From an uncultured Ruminococcus sp. (GTDB lineage Bacteria > Bacillota_A > Clostridia > Oscillospirales > Ruminococcaceae): a stretch of 10,177 nucleotides of DNA. Position 1 is the stretch's first letter; each line of letters starts with the position of its first letter. Of this stretch, positions 5,712-10,177 are shown piece after piece. Made by a program: the position numbers and the translations under genes. Under the pieces are notes generated by a model. The model was not told where the DNA came from. It saw only the letters and a list, made by a program, of their open reading frames with translations, and searched no databases. Location: contig CALFMA010000360.1 in the NCBI GenBank assembly GCA_937880065.1, forward strand, positions 1 to 10,177, given 5' to 3'.

Positions 5712-7126
5712 TAGAATGTTCCGAAATTATGTTATCAGAAATAAGTGTTGATAATGAAAAATATAGATTTGATAGTGAATTTTTTCAAAAGAAATATATG
5801 TCTGCATATGCATTAATCAAAGGAATGAATCATACGACAGTAAGAGAAGAAATATCTGTTTTAACAGATTTTCATGCAAATGGAAGTTATGAAAGTATTG
5901 CTGCTGTTTTTGAATTATTGGATACACCAGATTACGCATATATGGTACGAACAACGGATTTAGAGAAAAGAGATTATGTAAATGATGTGAAGTATGTCTC
6001 AAAGAGAACATATGAATTTCTTAAGAAAAGTAAAGTTTATGGTGGAGAAGTCATTATTAATAAAATTGGCAGTCCAGGACGAACGTTCTTGATGCCTTTC
6101 CTGAATAAGCCTGTTTCCTTAGGAATGAATCAGTTTATGCTTAAAATGAATTCATGTGGTAAAATAGACAATGTATTTCTTTATGTGTACTTAAACACTT
6201 TTATTGGTAAAGTGTTGATTGAGCGTAAAGTAAATGGTACTGTACCGCTTACAATTGACAAAGAAGCTATTAAGTCTATTTATATACCTTGTTTCTCAAA
6301 AGAATTTCAATCTTTGATTAGCAAAATTATAAAGTCATCAAATGATTTTTTTAGTAAATCAGATGAATTATATAGAGAAACAGTTTTATTATTGGAAGAA
6401 AGACTGGGCTTCGCTAATTTTGAAGAACCTAATGAGGTGTATTCTACAAAATTAATATCTTTATCGTTCTTAAAATCAGGTCGCTTAGATGCAGAATACT
6501 ATCAATTACGCTATGATAGACTATTTGATATATTAAAAAAGTTGAATACAAGAAAGCTATCTGAAATTGTAAGCATTAAAAAGTCAATAGAGCCTGGTAG
6601 CGAATATTATGGTGATGTAGGAGTTCCATTTGTAAGAGTGAGTGATTTGTCAAAATTTGAGGTCTCTGAACCTGATATAAAGATTCCTAAATCATTATGT
6701 GTGATAGATTCATCATTGTTTCCTGAAAAAGATACAATTCTATTCTCTAAGGATGGTAGTATTGGTATTGCATATAAGGTGGAAAAAGACGAGGAATTTG
6801 TTACATCTGGTGCATTGCTGCATTTGAAGGTGAAAAATACAGATGAAATACTTCCTGATTATTTGACACTTGTTTTAAATTCGAAAATTGTACAAATTCA
6901 GGCTGAACGTGATGCAGGAGGTTCGGTAATCAAACATTGGAAACCTGATGAAATAAAGAATGTTGTAATTCCTGTGTTGGATATTGAGCTACAAAAGCAA
7001 ATTTCCAAACAAGCACAGCATTGTTTCAAAATGCGAAAAGCTGCTAAAGAACTCTTGAATAAAGCAATCCTGATAGTAGAAACAGCTATAGAAAACGGTG
7101 AAGAGGAAGCAATGAAATTGTTTTAA
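5699..7126 (+). CDS. hsdS: Specificity (S) subunit with two target-recognition domains
   Basis: The HsdS-type protein (475 residues) directs the RM subunit to a bipartite DNA site. It has two similar halves. Half one runs from RFDSEFFQKKY (23-33) through GSPGRTFLM (124-132) to the boundary VPLTIDKEAIKSIYIPC and a helix ending near residue 236. Half two starts RLDAEYYQLRYDRL (262-275), has KDGSIGIAYKV (351-361), then GGSVIKHWKPDEIKNVVIPV, and ends in a second long helix (about 428-470). Each half is one target-recognition domain plus one spacer helix, the usual HsdS layout. The start is uncertain: TTG at 5699 or ATG at 5702, both without a Shine-Dalgarno sequence and both 38-42 bases after the RM stop. 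The upstream in-frame sequence reads like coding, so the protein may be made as a fusion by a -1 shift. No second hsdS cassette is visible that could support shuffling. Confidence 0.88.
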   Translation: MMDGLECSEIMLSEISVDNEKYRFDSEFFQKKYMSAYALIKGMNHTTVREEISVLTDFHANGSYESIAAVFELLDTPDYAYMVRTTDLEKRDYVNDVKYVSKRTYEFLKKSKVYGGEVIINKIGSPGRTFLMPFLNKPVSLGMNQFMLKMNSCGKIDNVFLYVYLNTFIGKVLIERKVNGTVPLTIDKEAIKSIYIPCFSKEFQSLISKIIKSSNDFFSKSDELYRETVLLLEERLGFANFEEPNEVYSTKLISLSFLKSGRLDAEYYQLRYDRLFDILKKLNTRKLSEIVSIKKSIEPGSEYYGDVGVPFVRVSDLSKFEVSEPDIKIPKSLCVIDSSLFPEKDTILFSKDGSIGIAYKVEKDEEFVTSGALLHLKVKNTDEILPDYLTLVLNSKIVQIQAERDAGGSVIKHWKPDEIKNVVIPVLDIELQKQISKQAQHCFKMRKAAKELLNKAILIVETAIENGEEEAMKLF

Positions 7127-7154
7127 ATTTTTTTCAGTTTCTCGTTTTGGTCTC

Positions 7155-7183
7155 TTGATTTCCCATTTCTCGTATGCTATAAT
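7155..7183 (+). promoter_or_regulatory. Promoter downstream of the S gene
   Basis: TTGATT at 7155-7160 and TATAAT at 7178-7183 have 17-base spacing, with TG one base before the -10 box region (TATGCTATAAT). The start point is expected near 7190. No gene with a ribosome binding site follows before the terminator at 7319-7369. Confidence 0.65.
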
Positions 7184-7189
7184 ATAGGT

Positions 7190-7369
7190 GTAAAGTCATT
7201 CAATATAAAGTATAGTGTCTGTTCCCACAGGGGAGCGGTTCAGTCAAGGGAAAGTATATTCAAAAAAAGCAAAACAGGAAACCATCAATCAGAATGACAG
7301 GAAAATAAAATATAAAATAAGGCGTTATCGAAAATGCAAAAATGGCATTTAATTCGGTAACGCCTTTTG
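7190..7369 (+). ncRNA. Candidate small RNA or leader (promoter to terminator)
   Basis: The stretch is bounded by a consensus promoter and a strong terminator, giving a transcript of about 180 nt. A local stem GTTCCC/GGGAGC (7221-7226 and 7231-7236, loop ACAG) lies near its 5' end. A GTG-started frame (SVPTGERFSQGKVYSKKAKQ, continuing to a TAA inside the terminator) is open, but it has no ribosome binding site, so a short peptide gene is a weaker alternative. The family is unknown. Confidence 0.3.
7319..7369 (+). terminator. Strong rho-independent terminator
   Basis: AAGGCGTTATCGAA (7319-7332) pairs with TTCGGTAACGCCTT (7353-7366) with one T-G pair. An inner stem AATGC/GCATT (7333-7337 and 7345-7349) extends it, and TTTTGTT follows. 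It would end transcripts from the promoter at 7155-7183. Confidence 0.75.
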
Positions 7370-7391
7370 TTATCTTCACAGTGCTTTGCAT

Positions 7392-7496
7392 ATGGCAGAG
7401 CTTAAATATAAAAAGGAAAAAAGAAAAGTGATTCAATGTGAGCTGACACAGCGGTATGCGTTTCACAAAAATGCACAGCAAAATCAGCAATTTTAA
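7392..7496 (+). CDS. Very small possible ORF, 34 residues
   Basis: An ATG at 7392 opens a strongly basic, Gln-rich 34-residue frame (MAELKYKKEKRKVIQCELTQ, then RYAFHKNAQQNQQF). It has no Shine-Dalgarno sequence and begins just after a terminator. I list it because it is the only frame in 7370-7514 with protein-like composition. It may be a gene remnant or chance. Confidence 0.15.
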   Translation: MAELKYKKEKRKVIQCELTQRYAFHKNAQQNQQF

Positions 7497-7514
7497 AAAA
7501 ATCAGCTTTACCTG

Positions 7515-7554
7515 AACGGGTTATACCGACACGAATGTGTAGGTATAACCTGTT
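7515..7554. repeat. Long near-perfect inverted repeat (hairpin)
   Basis: AACGGGTTATACC (7515-7527) pairs with GGTATAACCTGTT (7542-7554), 13 bp with one G-T pair. After one mismatch, ACAC/GTGT (7529-7532 and 7537-7540) closes a GAAT loop. There is no T-tract, so it is not a standard terminator. Its symmetry fits an operator, a recombinase or relaxase recognition site, or a structured leader. It lies 13 bases before the small ORF at 7567 and about 265 bases before the recombinase gene. Confidence 0.6.
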
Positions 7555-7566
7555 AAATAGGGATAT

Positions 7567-7779
7567 ATGCGATTTTTTGAAGCAATTTCAAGTGGATTCA
7601 GCGTGGGAAAAGCTGGATTTGCGGACGTTTTAGGGCTTTTTGACTTACTAAAAAGCTACCTTCCCGTTCTTAACAAATTTCAATTTTATAAAGAAACGGC
7701 GATATTTTTACGGGATAATTATGCCTATTCGGCTAATACGTCTGTAATACGCATTATTACGTCAAAGAAAATCAGCTGA
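7567..7779 (+). CDS. Small hypothetical protein, uncertain
   Basis: This open frame of 70 residues (MRFFEAISSGFSVGKAGFAD, then a hydrophobic stretch VLGLFDLLKSYLPVL) lies between the inverted repeat and the recombinase gene. Only a weak AGGG sits 4 bases before the ATG. It has no signal peptide and no family I recognise. The last third overlaps the TACGTC motif cluster (7737-7802), which suggests a regulatory rather than coding role for that part. It may be a decayed gene or a chance frame. No other frame in this stretch looks better. Confidence 0.25.
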   Translation: MRFFEAISSGFSVGKAGFADVLGLFDLLKSYLPVLNKFQFYKETAIFLRDNYAYSANTSVIRIITSKKIS

Positions 7780-7802
7780 AAAATAATACGTCTTTATACG
7801 TC
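7737..7802. repeat. Cluster of four TACGTC motifs upstream of the recombinase gene
   Basis: TACGTC occurs at 7737, 7758, 7787 and 7797, all in the same orientation and each preceded by an AT-rich tract (AATACGTC, ATTACGTC, AATACGTC, TATACGTC). TACG also occurs at 7748. The last copy ends 3 bases before the AAAGGAG site of the recombinase gene. Repeats of this kind next to a recombinase start suit binding sites for the recombinase or a regulator. Confidence 0.5.
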
Positions 7803-7818
7803 AGAAAGGAGTCATATT

Positions 7819-8841
7819 ATGGCTAAACAGAAAAATATTCGTTATCTATTAAAATCTGAGCTTAAAAAACTGGAAAGCTACGGACAAAAGAAACATGAAG
7901 ATAAAAAGAAAACATACGATGAAAGAAAGCAACTAAAAGCAGAGGGGTATTCTCTCGCAGAGCGTGAAAAAATGTGCAATTACAGCAAGGATAAAATTTA
8001 TAGCATACAAACAATGGAAACATATCAAAGAGAAGTCTCAAAATTTGCTGATTGGCTTAATAACCAGGGTAAAGGTAAAATCACGATAGAGCAAGCAGAA
8101 TATGAAATACAAGCGTATATGGATAATTTAAAAGAGCGTGGGTTGTCTGCTTCAAGTATTCATACCGCTTTAGCGGCTTGCTGCAAAGCAACACATACAT
8201 ATATGAGAGATTTTGATATACCAGAACGAAAGCTTTCAGAAATGACAAGAGGAAAAAAGGAAGTCAGAAACGACAGGTATAATGAAAGAAATCATGCGGA
8301 AATTCTTGCTGTGAACCGTATCATTGGAGTTAGAAGAAGTGAGTTAATGGAGATTCGTGTGAGAGATGTCAGTGAATCAGGTAACATAATGAAGATTTAT
8401 ACCAAAGGCAAGGGCGGAAAAGACAACTATCAAATAATCACAGAAGAATCAGAAAAAGAAGTCATCAGACAATATATGAGGGGCAAAGCTGAAAACGAGA
8501 GATTATTTTCTCGTGATATGTTCAATAACGATGCAGATTTACATTCACAACGGGCAGAACGTGCAAAAATAGTCTATCAGCGTGTTCTTGAAGATATGAA
8601 ACGTAATCCAGACAGAAGAACATACTACGAAGAATATATAAAGAAAACATTTGAGGAAAAGGGCAAGAAACTTCCTAAAAACTTGGATAAAAACTATGTT
8701 TGCAGAGGTTCATTCAGAGAAATGCTGATTAGCGAGGGAAAAGCTGTATCTTATGATAGAGTAGCGGCAATGTATGTTTCCTTGACAGTAACAAGTCATT
8801 GGAGAGTGGATACGACGGTACAGCACTACCTCACAAAATAA
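7819..8841 (+). CDS. Divergent tyrosine recombinase
   Basis: This 340-residue protein has a basic, helical N-terminal extension (1-62), a SAM-like core-binding domain (about 64-135, TMETYQREVSKFADWLNNQG), and a catalytic domain (about 155-340). Box I arginine is Arg172 in GVRRSEL. The beta-hairpin lysine is probably Lys198 or Lys201 in TKGKGGKDN. The C-terminal TSHWRVDTTVQHYL carries His327 and the nucleophile Tyr337. In box II, the usual HxLRH is replaced by NYVCRGSF: Arg296 is kept but the histidine position is Tyr293. The start has AAAGGAG 7 bases upstream. It lies downstream of the S gene and upstream of an integrative-element end. Possible roles are DNA inversion, excision of a small element or dimer resolution. 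No matching pair of inverted sites in hsdS was seen, so a link to specificity switching is unsupported. Confidence 0.8.
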   Translation: MAKQKNIRYLLKSELKKLESYGQKKHEDKKKTYDERKQLKAEGYSLAEREKMCNYSKDKIYSIQTMETYQREVSKFADWLNNQGKGKITIEQAEYEIQAYMDNLKERGLSASSIHTALAACCKATHTYMRDFDIPERKLSEMTRGKKEVRNDRYNERNHAEILAVNRIIGVRRSELMEIRVRDVSESGNIMKIYTKGKGGKDNYQIITEESEKEVIRQYMRGKAENERLFSRDMFNNDADLHSQRAERAKIVYQRVLEDMKRNPDRRTYYEEYIKKTFEEKGKKLPKNLDKNYVCRGSFREMLISEGKAVSYDRVAAMYVSLTVTSHWRVDTTVQHYLTK

Positions 8842-8866
8842 ATTTTGAAAAAATTTTTTCAAAATT
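8841..8866. terminator. Perfect AT-only palindrome overlapping the recombinase stop
   Basis: AATTTTGAAAAAA at 8841-8853 is followed directly by its exact complement TTTTTTCAAAATT (8854-8866), a 26-bp perfect palindrome that starts on the last base of the TAA stop. It may act as a weak bidirectional terminator or as a protein-binding site. It has almost no G or C, so termination would be inefficient. Confidence 0.5.
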
Positions 8867-8879
8867 GGTGTTTGGTATA

Positions 8880-8908
8880 TTGATTTCCACAAAAATATGT
8901 AATATAAT
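8880..8908 (+). promoter_or_regulatory. Promoter upstream of the HTH gene leader
   Basis: TTGATT at 8880-8885 and TATAAT at 8903-8908 are 17 bases apart, with a start point near 8915. The transcript meets the terminator at 9006-9053 before reaching the HTH gene at 9075. Confidence 0.65.
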
Positions 8909-8914
8909 ATAAGT

Positions 8915-9053
8915 AAGTTAAGGTTTATAAAGTTCAGTTTTCTTAAAGTTAAGGCGTATTGTCGCTGTACACACGGCAATTCAAAAATTAAACAGAGGTA
9001 TCAAAAACACAGAGTTAGGCTATTAAAACAGCCTAATTCTGTGTTATTTTTTT
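8915..9053 (+). ncRNA. Candidate small RNA or attenuator leader
   Basis: A transcript of about 139 nt is predicted between the promoter at 8880-8908 and the terminator at 9006-9053. It contains two copies of AAGTTAAGG (about 8912 and 8946) and a stem ATTGTCG/CGGCAAT (8958-8964 and 8974-8980, one T-G pair, loop CTGTACACA). The HTH gene's ribosome binding site starts right after the terminator T-tract, so it could be a transcription attenuator for the HTH gene or a free-standing RNA. No open frame of note lies in it. Confidence 0.35.
9006..9053 (+). terminator. Very strong rho-independent terminator in the HTH leader
   Basis: AACACAGAGTTAGGCT (9006-9021) pairs with AGCCTAATTCTGTGTT (9030-9045) over 16 bp with a single G-T pair and an 8-base loop, followed by ATTTTTTT. 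It stands only 4 bases before the GGAGAGGAGG Shine-Dalgarno region of the next gene. Confidence 0.85.
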
Positions 9054-9074
9054 GGAGAGGAGGAAACAGCGGCA

Positions 9075-9302
9075 ATGAAAAAGAAAGCTGACAGAATTAC
9101 ATTGCATAAGAAAATATGGTGTAAAATTCGCTATTATCAGCAGTTGAATAATATAGATGATGAAACACTTGCAACTGCTTTGAATGTGCATGAAAGAACG
9201 CTCAGAGAATATGATAAAAATTCTGCAAATGTGACAATGGGCAAGATTGATAATTTTCTGTACGTTAATAACATTACACTTGATGAGCTTTTGAATGCGT
9301 AA
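9075..9302 (+). CDS. Small helix-turn-helix regulator (Cro/C1-like)
   Basis: This 75-residue protein is almost entirely one HTH fold. After a basic N-terminus (MKKKADRITLHKKIWCKIR), residues about 28-48 form the helix-turn-helix (IDDETLATALNVHERTLREY), followed by two further helices ending LDELLNA. This is the size of phage- and ICE-type Cro/C1 or excisionase-adjacent regulators. The likely role is control of the downstream integrase and its element. AGGAGG at 9058-9063 lies 11 bases before the ATG, slightly long but clear. The gene directly follows a strong terminator, hinting at attenuated expression. The integrase downstream has its own promoter. Confidence 0.75.
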   Translation: MKKKADRITLHKKIWCKIRYYQQLNNIDDETLATALNVHERTLREYDKNSANVTMGKIDNFLYVNNITLDELLNA

Positions 9303-9352
9303 AAATACAGCTTGCAAAGGCGGTGTAATCAGATGAATTTTATAGAAAACTA

Positions 9353-9381
9353 TTTACAAAATCTCGAAAATGGGGTATAAT
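9353..9381 (+). promoter_or_regulatory. Promoter of the integrase gene
   Basis: TTTACA at 9353-9358 and TATAAT at 9376-9381 are separated by 17 bases, preceded by an AT-rich stretch. The start point is near 9388, leaving a leader of about 47 bases before the integrase ATG. Confidence 0.75.
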
Positions 9382-9434
9382 AAGAATGGAATCAATTCGT
9401 TCTGTTATGCCTCATTTGTTAGGAGGTATATAGA

Positions 9435-10177
9435 ATGAAAGCAAAGAGATTACCCAGTGGAAATTTCAGAGTTCAGGTCGTCGCTGGTTATGACGAGAAC
9501 GGAAAAAGAATCGTCAAATCGTTCACGGACTCGGAAGAATGGAGAGCGATTAAAAGAGCTACCGATTATCTTGCAGACGTAAAAAATGTAGTCAGTTACG
9601 ATGTTACACTTGCAACTGCAATGGAACGCTACATAAAAAATCGTAAAAATGTCATTGAAGAAACTACTGTCCGCAATTACAATCAAATTCTGAAACACAG
9701 ATTCAAGTCTATCATGAATGTGAAAATCTGCGACTTACAGCCGATTCAGATTCAGCAATCTATCAATGCAGATGCAAAAGAAGTTAGTTCCAAGACGCTG
9801 AAAAATGCCTATGGCTTGCTGAAATCAGTGCTGAAAATGTATGACTATGACAAGAATTTGAGCAGTATCAGACTTCCAAAATTGAAGAAAAAGGTCAAGG
9901 AGTTGCCGAGTTTTGAAACGCTGTTTGCAATTGTAAAAGGCACAAGCGTAGAACTTGCAGTTCTGCTTGCGGCGTGGTTGAGTTTGCGTATTGGTGAAGT
10001 GGTAGCGTTGAAGTTTGAGGACATCAATACCGATAGAAAAACTATCAGAATCCATAGAACCATTATTCAGACTGACGAGGGCTTAAAAGAACGTGAAGGC
10101 TGTAAAACTGCCAACAGTACAAGAGAACTTGAAATTCCTGATTACATTTTCGGACTGATTCAAGCAATTCCCCATGA
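9435..10177 (+). CDS. int: Tyrosine-type integrase of a mobile element, cut by the window edge
   Basis: The first 247 residues are present and the gene runs off the right end. The N-terminus (KRLPSGNFRVQVVAGYDENG) is the three-stranded AP2-like arm-binding domain of Tn916/phage-type integrases. Residues about 58-150 form the core-binding SAM-like domain, from VTLATAMERYIKNRK through KTLKNAYGLLKSVLKMY. The catalytic domain starts near 165, with box I LAAWLSLRIGEVVALKFEDI holding the catalytic arginine; the HxxR and Tyr motifs would lie beyond the edge. AGGAGG at 9421-9426, 8 bases before the ATG, and a consensus promoter fix the start. With the small HTH gene upstream, this looks like the regulatory and integration end of an ICE or prophage. 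It is clearly different from the recombinase at 7819. Confidence 0.93.
   Translation, partial: MKAKRLPSGNFRVQVVAGYDENGKRIVKSFTDSEEWRAIKRATDYLADVKNVVSYDVTLATAMERYIKNRKNVIEETTVRNYNQILKHRFKSIMNVKICDLQPIQIQQSINADAKEVSSKTLKNAYGLLKSVLKMYDYDKNLSSIRLPKLKKKVKELPSFETLFAIVKGTSVELAVLLAAWLSLRIGEVVALKFEDINTDRKTIRIHRTIIQTDEGLKEREGCKTANSTRELEIPDYIFGLIQAIPH

Noticed and set aside
7392..7496. Treating the 34-residue frame as a confident gene
   Set aside because: It has no Shine-Dalgarno site, no promoter after the terminator at 7319-7369 and no recognisable family. It is kept only as a low-confidence entry.
5699..8841. Phase-variable hsdS shuffling by the neighbouring recombinase
   Set aside because: Only one hsdS gene is present, no second TRD cassette or matching inverted repeats were seen, and the recombinase lies about 690 bases away behind its own regulatory region.
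9333..9380. 15-residue frame MNFIENYLQNLENGV before the integrase
   Set aside because: It overlaps the integrase promoter boxes and has no ribosome binding site, so it is unlikely to be translated.

Overview
The window is AT-rich, with strong AGGAGG-type ribosome binding sites and consensus TTGACA/TATAAT promoters. Protein styles and the trmD and tRNA remnants fit a gut-type Clostridia genome (Bacillota, probably Oscillospiraceae/Ruminococcus-like); the family is an inference, not something the sequence proves. It is an accessory region built from several defence and mobile-element fragments, and several genes are truncated or frameshifted.

Left end (1-1301). An antisense scrap of the housekeeping gene trmD abuts a 5'-truncated gene for a membrane-anchored coiled-coil protein. 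A small overlapping gene follows and appears broken by a one-base insertion.

CRISPR region (1314-3147). A short array (4 repeats, the outer two degenerate) leads into an intact cas6. A consensus promoter and a second array (11 repeats, 10 spacers) follow, then a decayed 5' fragment of another cas6. Both arrays end in the same kind of degenerate repeat placed directly in front of a cas6 start, so the 'array end + cas6' unit occurs twice. No cas1, cas2, cas3, cas10 or other effector gene is present here.

Integration scar (about 3161-3422). A minus-strand stretch resembling the 3' end of an integrase lies next to the 3' half of an initiator tRNA-fMet gene (from the anticodon loop to CCA), followed by a strong terminator. 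This looks like one attachment-site end of an element that used the fMet tRNA gene.

Restriction-modification locus (3628-7126). A good promoter drives a fused PD-(D/E)XK nuclease/N6-adenine methyltransferase, followed by a two-TRD specificity subunit. No helicase-type HsdR is present, so the layout resembles BcgI-like type IIB/IIG enzymes. The two ORFs meet at a TTTTTTC heptamer, a stop codon and an 8-bp stem. A -1 shift there would join them into one RMS polypeptide.

Right part (7127-10177). Two intergenic units each have a promoter, a short transcript and a terminator (candidate small RNAs or attenuators). Also present are a long inverted repeat, a cluster of TACGTC motifs before a divergent tyrosine recombinase, a small HTH regulator, and a second, canonical tyrosine integrase that runs off the right edge. 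The last two look like the start of another integrative element or prophage.
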